A stretch of 5,728 nt of DNA from Nitrospinota bacterium (GTDB taxonomy: Bacteria > Nitrospinota_A > JADGAW01), in the NCBI GenBank assembly GCA_015231815.1, contig JADGAW010000148.1, forward strand, positions 1 through 5,728. The letters run 5' to 3'. A model generated the notes under the pieces. It did no database searches. It was not told the origin of the DNA and was given only the letters and a program-made list of their open reading frames with translations. Position numbers and translations under genes: made by a program. Shown piece by piece: positions 1-5,728 of the stretch (position 1 is its first letter; the number at the start of each line of letters is the position of its first letter).

Positions 1-2246
1 AAACAATAAAGGTAGCCGAAAAATATTACACTGATAAAGAATAGCATAAAGAAATAGATATACAATGATACTATATGGAAAACAGGGTAGTACTCAAAAG
101 AAACAGTATGAATTCCTTTTGGCAACACAACTCCTTTGTAATTAATATTTGCTTGATATACATTCACAGGTTTTGAATCAATTTTTGCATTCCAATAGTT
201 GTCGTAGCCATCACTAAAATAAAGAAACGTAGTTTCAGACGTTTTTGTCACAAACTTCATCTGATTTGGATTGTAATGAATCAGTTCAATAACCGCCTTT
301 ATAATGTCTCTTTCTTTTCCCTCCAATAACTCTTCAGGAACTCCTTCAGTGTTAAAAAGGTACACCTTTTTCTTGAAATGTTCTGTCTTTGAGTCATTGA
401 GAAAAGTATCAATATAACGCTGTTCATTGAAAGGTTCAACGTTATTATAAAAGAAAAGCGGAGGGTTAATCATACCAGAAATGGTGTCAATATTTTTCTG
501 AGGCATAACAGAAACATTGTGAAACATTATAAGTTGAAAAAACGTTGACGTGACCACACTGGAATCAATTTCAAGAGAACGTGTTCTGGTAACAAGTGAT
601 TTATAGCGTTCAACAGGAACATCACCTCCTAAAGTTGATTTTCCCTGCTTTTGAATATCTGGTTTAACTGCATGAGTCATCAAGTTTTCCGGTCTATTCT
701 GAAGCATTAAGGGACGATAGGCAAGATTAAAAGCCAGCAAATCAACAATAAGGAATAAAAAAACTGACACCATCAAGTATTTTCCCTTCTTAAAACAAAT
801 ACTGAACATAAGAAGAGACGTTAAAAGAAAGAGCAGAAAGTATAAAGATAAGGAGGCACCTACCTGTTTCCCTTCATATGTCACATACAACAACCATATT
901 CCAGCAAAAGACATCAAAACAATGAGAGACAAGGTATAAAAAGAATTAACTGATTTTCCATCTTTCGATATTTTTTCTTTCACCTCATGATATTTTTTCT
1001 GAACCGTATCAAAACCAATTGCAGAAAAGTAATAAATGGTAATAAGAAAAAAAGGAATAAATTGCATGGGGTGCCTTTGAAAACGAATAACAGGAAAAAC
1101 ATAACAAACAAAGATATAAAAAAAGAAAGAGGTTCCCATCATAATAAGAAATAAACTGCCTGCCATAACAATAAAATTGGGTTTATATTTATCTCTACAG
1201 CAAAAAATTCCATAGATGCCAAACATGAAAGGAAGTATCCCAATATAAAGCAACGACTCGGTAAGCAGTGCCCCCTCATACTTCATTTTCTTTGCATTGA
1301 TTAAAAAATCATAATGATGAAAAGGATTAGCAAGAGAAAGAAGGTCGTAGGGTACTACTGCTGAGCGCCAATATTCTTCAGCTTTTTTCATCTCATCAAC
1401 ACTCATAATGAATCCTTTTGAGATATGATCCAATGTTCTAGCAACAGGATAGATTTTATCCATATCAAAGAGAACCGTAGCCCATAGTGGAGAGGACAAC
1501 GAAAAGACAACAAAAATAACCATTATTAACAACCGATAGTTCTCTCTCTTAAAAAGAAAGAGGATAGAAGTAAGTGCTTCACGGTTAAAGAAAAAAAAGG
1601 AAATAAAGAGAAAGAAGAGAAACGTAACATAATAAACAATTCCATATGCTGTCAACGAAAGTCCAATCAGAGTTGCAAGCATAAGCCAGTTAAAATAGCT
1701 TTCCTTTTCGTCAATAATCCTAAAGAGTACATAAAATATCCATGGTGCCCAAAACATTATTTCCAGCAATCCTAAAAGTCGCATTGAAATAATGGAAAAA
1801 GCAGAAAAATTTATAACAATAAAAATAAATATTCGAGTATTGGAATAACGGGTAAAACGTCTTAAAAACAGATATATTCCTAGATTCGTAAAGAGAAGTT
1901 GCAGTACAATCGTCCAGTAGTAAAGAGTCATAATATCTGCATTTATCATTTTTCCGATATATACTGACACCAGCTTTATGGGGTGAAGATATTGCTTTTG
2001 AATATAGTTAAAATAGAAAGGCTCTCCAGTATGGGTGTACGGATTCCAAAAAGGCCAATAACCGTTATAGATTGATTCGGCAAAAAATTGAAAAAGCCCA
2101 TACCATTGAAAGGAATCGTGAACAAAAACCTTTTCACCGGTAATAATTACATTGTAAAAACTAAAGAGAAATAATAAGCTGAGCCCCCCAATGAGAAAAA
2201 GCTCAGAAGATAAATAATGCTTTAAGGGTTTTGTAAGTTCCTTCAT
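1..2246 (-). CDS. YfhO-family GT-C type membrane glycosyltransferase, 3' end cut by window edge
   Basis: An uninterrupted minus-strand frame of 748 codons starts at ATG 2244-2246 and runs off the left edge with no stop; I checked the frame codon by codon. A TAG in frame 12 nt upstream bounds the start, which has only a weak ribosome site (GG four bases before ATG). The protein is polytopic, with about a dozen hydrophobic segments (first near residues 14-34, one near 434-455, last near 722-748). Seen: a first outer loop with HDSFQ (D44, candidate catalytic Asp of GT-C enzymes) followed by WPFWNPY (64-70); FQRHP near 389-393; a soluble region about 510-715; then a C-terminal block with YWNAKID (W685), GVVLPKG and FEYYP before the last membrane helix. 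These are hallmarks of the YfhO family (Pfam YfhO). In Bacillus subtilis YfhO acts with CsbB in lipoteichoic acid glycosylation. Here the donor and acceptor are unknown. By comparison with the end of the gene at 5565-5728, probably only about 10-20 residues are missing. Last gene seen of the operon-like run. Confidence 0.88.
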   Translation of the reverse strand, partial: MKELTKPLKHYLSSELFLIGGLSLLFLFSFYNVIITGEKVFVHDSFQWYGLFQFFAESIYNGYWPFWNPYTHTGEPFYFNYIQKQYLHPIKLVSVYIGKMINADIMTLYYWTIVLQLLFTNLGIYLFLRRFTRYSNTRIFIFIVINFSAFSIISMRLLGLLEIMFWAPWIFYVLFRIIDEKESYFNWLMLATLIGLSLTAYGIVYYVTFLFFLFISFFFFNREALTSILFLFKRENYRLLIMVIFVVFSLSSPLWATVLFDMDKIYPVARTLDHISKGFIMSVDEMKKAEEYWRSAVVPYDLLSLANPFHHYDFLINAKKMKYEGALLTESLLYIGILPFMFGIYGIFCCRDKYKPNFIVMAGSLFLIMMGTSFFFYIFVCYVFPVIRFQRHPMQFIPFFLITIYYFSAIGFDTVQKKYHEVKEKISKDGKSVNSFYTLSLIVLMSFAGIWLLYVTYEGKQVGASLSLYFLLFLLTSLLMFSICFKKGKYLMVSVFLFLIVDLLAFNLAYRPLMLQNRPENLMTHAVKPDIQKQGKSTLGGDVPVERYKSLVTRTRSLEIDSSVVTSTFFQLIMFHNVSVMPQKNIDTISGMINPPLFFYNNVEPFNEQRYIDTFLNDSKTEHFKKKVYLFNTEGVPEELLEGKERDIIKAVIELIHYNPNQMKFVTKTSETTFLYFSDGYDNYWNAKIDSKPVNVYQANINYKGVVLPKGIHTVSFEYYPVFHIVSLYIYFFMLFFISVIFFGYLYC

Positions 2247-2258
2247 TTTTCCGGCAAT

Positions 2259-3302
2259 CTACCTTTTATTAATGAACCGAAGAAGGCTTGCGAAAATTAC
2301 ATTCGGGTTTAGGTCAAATAAAAAATTAAACTCGTTAAAGCAGAGGCTATAACAACTTTTACAGGTTTTAAGTTCAGAGAGTTCTTCCCAACACTTTCTA
2401 AAACCTTTTTCCCTTACATCAAGTTCAGGAAAATCCCCAATAAGTTGTCCACAAGGATAAACTTTTCCATCTGAATCAATCATACACATAAATTGACCAG
2501 CATAACAAGAGAGTTCTTTAAACCCTTCAATCCCCTTATAAAGTACTTTTTCATAATATGACAGAGGCCATGAAAGAGCATACTCTCGTGTTTGCCGGGA
2601 AAATGTAATAGGAGCACCTTCTTTCTTCTTTTGGATTAAGCGTTGTAAGTTAATTTTTATTTCCTCATCTGACAATGAAACAGTATCATTTTCGATATTT
2701 CCCATTGACTGTTGATAGGGAAGGTTAAACTCAGCAGTACATCCATATTCTTCTGCGAGCTTAAGAATATAGTCGATAGAATTTAGACTGTCCTTACTCA
2801 CTACAGTATTTAAAGCGAACTTTATTCCAGATTTATATGCAGCATCAATTCCTTTTATGGTCTTTTCAAAACTTCCTTCTCCTCGATTCTTATCATTTAC
2901 CTCCTGATCCCCATCAAGACTAATAGTTAATGCATCAACATTTCTTACCTCTTCAATTTTTTCTGGTAAAAGTATTCCGTTCGTATTAATAAAACAAAGC
3001 ATTCCTTTATTTTTTACAGCATTAATGACAGCACCAATATCTTTTCTTAAAAGTGGTTCTCCGCCACTTAAATAGATACTTCTCGTTCCCATTGCTGCGA
3101 AATCGTCTATTAACCCCAAGAGTTCTTCCGCACTAAAATCTCGTTCCTTACGGTTGTAGTAATCACCGTAACAATAAGTACATTTGATATTACAACGGTT
3201 CGTTACATTTAAGAAGACAACAAGGGGGATTTTTTTTGACAAGAATCGACCCTTTATCAGGTTTCCCAGAAAGAGTAAATGATTTTTTGCTTTTGAAAGC
3301 AT
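2259..3302 (-). CDS. Radical SAM protein with SPASM/Twitch-like C-terminal cysteines (rSAM1)
   Basis: A 347-residue radical SAM enzyme. Seen: a hydrophobic/basic N-terminal segment (about 8-30) ending in KKIP; C37, C41 and C44 in CNIKCTYCYG, which bind the SAM-cleaving [4Fe-4S] cluster; SGGEP at 79-83 (SAM amino-group contact); INTNG at 105-109; SLDGD at 128-132; and NRGEGSF at 139-145. The C-terminal part has C266, C273 and C284 (C-x12-G-x4-C around DSDGKVYPC), then C314, C317 and C321 (CKSCYSLC). This resembles SPASM/Twitch auxiliary-cluster domains, although the spacing is not the full seven-cysteine SPASM pattern. Such proteins cleave SAM to a 5'-deoxyadenosyl radical and modify peptides, sugars or lipids; the substrate here is unknown. 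The start is fixed by an AGGA eight bases upstream, and the gene begins 10 nt after the rSAM2 stop, implying co-translation. It is the closest relative of rSAM2 and lies 12 nt upstream of the YfhO gene. Membrane association is an inference from the N-terminus and the hydrophobic C-terminal tail. Confidence 0.92.
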   Translation of the reverse strand: MLSKAKNHLLFLGNLIKGRFLSKKIPLVVFLNVTNRCNIKCTYCYGDYYNRKERDFSAEELLGLIDDFAAMGTRSIYLSGGEPLLRKDIGAVINAVKNKGMLCFINTNGILLPEKIEEVRNVDALTISLDGDQEVNDKNRGEGSFEKTIKGIDAAYKSGIKFALNTVVSKDSLNSIDYILKLAEEYGCTAEFNLPYQQSMGNIENDTVSLSDEEIKINLQRLIQKKKEGAPITFSRQTREYALSWPLSYYEKVLYKGIEGFKELSCYAGQFMCMIDSDGKVYPCGQLIGDFPELDVREKGFRKCWEELSELKTCKSCYSLCFNEFNFLFDLNPNVIFASLLRFINKR

Positions 3303-3310
3303 AAAAAGTT

Positions 3311-3314
3311 TCCT
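3311..3314 (-). promoter_or_regulatory. Shine-Dalgarno site of rSAM1, overlapping the rSAM2 stop codon
   Basis: The minus strand reads TAGGAAACTTTTTATG. AGGA lies eight bases before the rSAM1 ATG, and its first two bases are the AG of the rSAM2 TAG stop. This is the clearest ribosome site in the window and suggests translational coupling of rSAM2 and rSAM1. The other two rSAM genes have no comparable site. Confidence 0.6.
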
Positions 3315-4350
3315 AGTAGAAGTTATTTCTTATCATCTGTGAAACAGTATTCATCCACACCTTAGGAGTTAAAGACAGGATTTGATTAAATTCTGCATAA
3401 CAAACTGCATAACAGGATCTACAGTTCCTTTTTTCTGCTAAATTTTCCCACGCTTTTTTAAACCCATGCTCAGCATAACTGAGAGCAGGGAATTTCCCGG
3501 CAAGTTGAATACAGGGATATACCTTTCCATCAACATCAATGTGACACATTAATTTTCCCATTGAACATTCCATAGGACTAAAGCCATCAACATCCCGAAA
3601 AAGAATTTTTTCCTGATAGCTTACTGGCCAGTCAAGAGCATATTGTCGGGAAGAAAGAGCATAAAAAATCGGACGTCCTTCCTTTTTGTACTGAATGAGT
3701 TTCTTAAGAGTTTCTTTAATTTCTTCATCGCTTAAAACAAAATTGCTATGGTCTTGCTCCTTGACATCCTGATCCTGCAAGAAATTAAATTCGATGCAAA
3801 AACCTTTTTCTTCTGCCAGTTCCAATAAAGTTTCAATGGAGCCAACATTATTTTTTGTAATTACAGCTACTGCATCAAAGGAAATATTATTCTTTTGTAA
3901 GCAATCTATCCCCTTCATAATTGATTTATAGGTTCCCGATCCACGATTAGCATCGTTTGCTGCTTCATCACCATCAATACTTAAAGTAATATAGTCGATT
4001 TTTTTTACAACCTCTATTTTCTTTTCTATTAGTGAGGCATTGGTGTTAATAGAACATATGAGTTTTTGTTTTTTAATTTCATCGACAATTAACTCAATAT
4101 CTTCACGAAGAAGGGGCTCCCCTCCAGAAATTGTCAACCATGAAGTCCCCATTGCACTGAGTTCACCAATGAGTCTCAGTATTTGAGGAGTTTTAATCTC
4201 CTCTTCATGCTTTTCAGGATAATTCCCATAGCAATAAATACAGTTAAAATTACATCGGTTGGTAACGTGAAGTCCTACGCAAACAGGAATATTTTTCTTT
4301 AATATTCGGGCATATAAAAGTGTGAGAACAAAGCGAATTTTTTTCCACAT
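3313..4350 (-). CDS. Radical SAM protein with SPASM/Twitch-like C-terminal cysteines (rSAM2)
   Basis: A 345-residue paralogue of rSAM1, colinear along its whole length. Seen: a hydrophobic N-terminal segment with basic residues (about 5-24); C33, C37 and C40 in CNFNCIYCYG; SGGEP at 75-79; INTN at 101-104; SIDGD at 124-128; and NRGSGTY at 135-141. The C-terminal region has C262, C269 and C280 (C-x12-G-x4-C around DVDGKVYPC) and C310, C313 and C317 (CRSCYAVC), the same spacing as rSAM1, including 29 residues between C280 and C310. Both paralogues also share a YALxWPxSYxEK stretch just before the C-terminal cysteines, possibly at the substrate site. Function: SAM radical chemistry on an unidentified substrate. 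The start at 4350 is bounded by an in-frame TGA (4366-4368) and has no Shine-Dalgarno sequence. The preceding 143 nt gap is the only place in the window where a new promoter could sit comfortably. The downstream rSAM1 follows after 10 nt. Confidence 0.92.
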   Translation of the reverse strand: MWKKIRFVLTLLYARILKKNIPVCVGLHVTNRCNFNCIYCYGNYPEKHEEEIKTPQILRLIGELSAMGTSWLTISGGEPLLREDIELIVDEIKKQKLICSINTNASLIEKKIEVVKKIDYITLSIDGDEAANDANRGSGTYKSIMKGIDCLQKNNISFDAVAVITKNNVGSIETLLELAEEKGFCIEFNFLQDQDVKEQDHSNFVLSDEEIKETLKKLIQYKKEGRPIFYALSSRQYALDWPVSYQEKILFRDVDGFSPMECSMGKLMCHIDVDGKVYPCIQLAGKFPALSYAEHGFKKAWENLAEKRNCRSCYAVCYAEFNQILSLTPKVWMNTVSQMIRNNFY

Positions 4351-4493
4351 AATTAGACAATTTAATCATCAAACATTTTTATTTATAAAGCAACAATGAG
4401 ACTTATATTTGTATCTTTCCGCAATTGTTGAGAAATAATGAGGAACTTGCCATCATTTTATTCTGGGGAAATTAGCAAGAAGAAAGGTACTTT
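4351..4493. other. 143-nt intergenic gap between rSAM3 and rSAM2; possible promoter region
   Basis: The largest non-coding stretch here. On the minus strand it holds TTTATAAAT (4381-4389), centred about 35 bases before the rSAM2 ATG, which could be a promoter element, but I see no convincing partner -35 box. An inverted CAACAAT/ATTGTTG pair (4391-4397 and 4424-4430) with a 26-base loop is too weak to call a structure. There is no GC-rich hairpin with a T-run that would be a clear terminator for rSAM3. A 17-codon frame (4403-4456) has no ribosome site or homology I recognise and is not called. Confidence 0.5.
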
Positions 4494-5540
4494 TTATTTA
4501 CTTAAAAAATTTCTTAGCACAACAGAGAAGGATTTATAATCCATTCCAAAGAAATAACTTTTTAGATCCTGAATACTGGATCGACAGAAAAGACATTTAT
4601 TTTCTCCAAGATAATCCCAAGCTCCCTGAATTCCCACTTCGAAAATATTTTTCCCATATTTTCCAAATAAGTTCGCACATGGGTACATCATTCCATCCAC
4701 GTCAATAAAACAATAACCCTGACTCAGGTTACATTTAGGAAAGTCTCCTTCCGGGATAACATCACCCTCATAAAATATTTTGTCATAGGGAATATCAACA
4801 GGATAGTTAATAATCTTATCCAGAAGAGCATCAGATTTATCTATGTCATATCCTTCTTTTTTATATTCCTTAACTTTTATCCAAAAGTCACGCACTTCTT
4901 CAGTTGTCATAACATAACTGATATCTTCTGGTTTTACACAGGATTGTTCAGCCAAGGCAAGGGATGTATTGTATTTTTTGCTTAATTCAAGCAGGTATTT
5001 AAGACAATGAACATTTTTCTTTGTAAAAACTGCTCTCATTTGGATGGGGACACCATGTTTCTGGCACGTTTCGATACTTTCAATTATCTTTTCCCATGAT
5101 CCTTCTCCCCTGTTCGCATCATGCCCCTCTTTGTCACCATCAATACTATTACAAACAGTGAACAGTTTTTTCACTGCTTCAATATGTTTATTAATGTAAA
5201 AGCCATTGGTTCCACATTCCGCAACCATACCTTTATTTACAATGTAATCAACAATTTCCCCAAAATCTTTTCTAATCATTGGTTCACCACCAAGGATTGT
5301 TATATAACGGGTTCCCATTACATACAGTTCATCAATAATTTCAAAGATTTGTTCTTTAGAAAGATCATTAACTTTTCTGTTGGGGGAGTTAGGAAAACAA
5401 TAAATACAACTGAGATTACAGCGTTCTGTAATAAAAAGTCCGACATAAAGAGGAAAACGCTTTCCTTTCAGCTTAGCCTCCAGAAGCTTTATACCAAACT
5501 TAAAAGCAGGGATATATTTCTTTTTTATTTTTTCTATCAT
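4494..5540 (-). CDS. Divergent radical SAM protein with reduced C-terminal cysteine set (rSAM3)
   Basis: A 348-residue radical SAM protein related to rSAM1 and rSAM2 but more divergent. Seen: a basic, amphipathic-looking N-terminus (about 1-30) ending in KGKRFP; C41, C45 and C48 in CNLSCIYCFP; LGGEP at 83-87, where its paralogues have SGGEP; TNG at 111-113; SIDGD at 132-136; and NRGEGSW at 143-149. The C-terminal region keeps C270, C277 and C288 (C-x12-G-x4-C around DVDGMMYPC) but then has only C316 and C319 (CLFC). The position of the third cysteine of CxxCxxxC is taken by Ile in RSSI, so the auxiliary cluster may have an open coordination site, another ligand, or a different form. FPNSPNRK follows the cluster motif in place of the YG(D/N)Y seen in its paralogues, which hints at a different substrate. 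A TAA directly abuts the ATG upstream, so the start cannot lie further out. No Shine-Dalgarno sequence is visible. It follows the upstream YfhO-like gene by 24 nt. Confidence 0.9.
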   Translation of the reverse strand: MIEKIKKKYIPAFKFGIKLLEAKLKGKRFPLYVGLFITERCNLSCIYCFPNSPNRKVNDLSKEQIFEIIDELYVMGTRYITILGGEPMIRKDFGEIVDYIVNKGMVAECGTNGFYINKHIEAVKKLFTVCNSIDGDKEGHDANRGEGSWEKIIESIETCQKHGVPIQMRAVFTKKNVHCLKYLLELSKKYNTSLALAEQSCVKPEDISYVMTTEEVRDFWIKVKEYKKEGYDIDKSDALLDKIINYPVDIPYDKIFYEGDVIPEGDFPKCNLSQGYCFIDVDGMMYPCANLFGKYGKNIFEVGIQGAWDYLGENKCLFCRSSIQDLKSYFFGMDYKSFSVVLRNFLSK

Positions 5541-5564
5541 TTAATTAAAGATTGTTTAGATTAA

Positions 5565-5728
5565 TTATACGTTTACCTTTCTTGAGCTTTCTCTAAAAAC
5601 CTGATAAAGGAAGTAGCCCAGAAAAGCAACTATGGTAATAAAGTAGATATAAAGAAAACTTTTTAACAGAGGATTCTCATACTTAAATTCAAGAGTATAT
5701 TTCCCCTTTTTTTTAATATAAACTCCTT
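5565..5728 (-). CDS. C-terminal end of a second YfhO-like membrane protein, 5' part outside window
   Basis: The last 53 codons and TAA stop (5565-5567) of a gene entering from the right edge; the other two minus-strand frames are closed here. The peptide begins GVYIKKKGKYTLEFKYE, then has a membrane helix containing LYIYF and FLGYFLYQ, and ends in a short basic tail, RESSRKVNV. It aligns with the end of the large protein at 1-2246 (GVVLPKGIHTVSFEYYP, then a helix with LYIYF and FFGYLY), needing one gap. This pattern of a short beta-type strand pair, a Gly-turn and a final helix is the usual C-terminus of YfhO-family proteins. The fragment is short, so the assignment rests mainly on that similarity and on the context. 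It is the first gene seen of the run and ends 24 nt before rSAM3, so it is probably co-transcribed with the rSAM genes. Confidence 0.7.
   Translation of the reverse strand, partial: GVYIKKKGKYTLEFKYENPLLKSFLYIYFITIVAFLGYFLYQVFRESSRKVNV

Noticed and set aside
1551..1622. Purine-rich low-complexity tract on the plus strand
   Set aside because: On the minus strand it encodes Phe/Leu-rich membrane helix and loop of the YfhO protein, so composition explains it.
3230..3237. Run of eight T (and similar runs near 1588 and 5707) as a phase-variation slippage site
   Set aside because: Runs of eight are common at this AT content, they encode Lys or Phe codons in intact frames, and no frame break is seen.
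4391..4430. Inverted repeat CAACAAT/ATTGTTG as a terminator or operator
   Set aside because: Only seven AT-rich pairs with a 26-base loop and no following T-run; it is likely to be chance.
4403..4456. 17-codon minus-strand frame (starts MMASSS) in the rSAM3-rSAM2 gap, considered as a possible precursor peptide
   Set aside because: It has no ribosome site and no leader/core pattern, has only a single Cys, and a frame this short is expected by chance.
5121..5564. A 147-codon plus-strand open frame overlapping rSAM3
   Set aside because: It lies antisense to a well-supported radical SAM gene, shows no recognisable domain, and is rich in Phe, Ile, Asn and Lys as expected from an AT-rich antisense frame.
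5541..5567. Direct repeat TTAATTA at 5541-5547 and 5561-5567
   Set aside because: A seven-base AT-only match over the stop and start signals; no wider repeat or flanking symmetry supports a function.

Overview
This 5.7 kb, AT-rich window is densely coded, and every gene I can support lies on the minus strand, so transcription runs from high to low coordinates. In transcription order it holds: the C-terminal end of a YfhO-like membrane protein (5565-5728, cut by the window edge); three consecutive radical SAM proteins (rSAM3 at 4494-5540, rSAM2 at 3313-4350, rSAM1 at 2259-3302); and a long YfhO-family polytopic membrane protein (1-2246, whose C-terminus runs off the other edge). Gaps are 24, 143, 10 and 12 nt in that order. 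The only non-coding stretch of any size is the 143 nt between rSAM3 and rSAM2.

The three radical SAM proteins are 345-348 residues long and are clearly paralogous. rSAM1 and rSAM2 are close; rSAM3 is more divergent. Each has a hydrophobic/basic N-terminal segment, a CxxxCxxC [4Fe-4S] motif, a GGEP motif and a C-terminal SPASM/Twitch-like cysteine region that probably binds an auxiliary Fe-S cluster. rSAM3 lacks the last cysteine of the C-terminal CxxCxxxC group found in the other two.

The two flanking genes match the YfhO family of GT-C type membrane glycosyltransferases, which are thought to use polyprenyl-phosphate-linked sugars outside the membrane. The long one shows the first-loop Asp, a WNPY-type motif and the characteristic C-terminal domain. 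The short one aligns with the end of the long one around a shared LYIYF, so the locus is a run of rSAM paralogues bracketed by two YfhO paralogues. The simplest reading is an envelope glycan, lipid or surface-polymer locus in which the rSAM enzymes carry out successive or alternative radical modifications. The substrate is not evident from the sequence, and no precursor peptide or other substrate gene is visible.

Organism: AT-rich DNA, standard genetic code, and radical SAM enzymes suggest an anaerobe or microaerophile. YfhO is mainly a bacterial family, so a bacterium is most likely. Shine-Dalgarno signals are weak or absent for most starts, and an archaeon or a candidate-phylum bacterium cannot be excluded. 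No RNA gene, mobile element, CRISPR array or clear terminator was seen.
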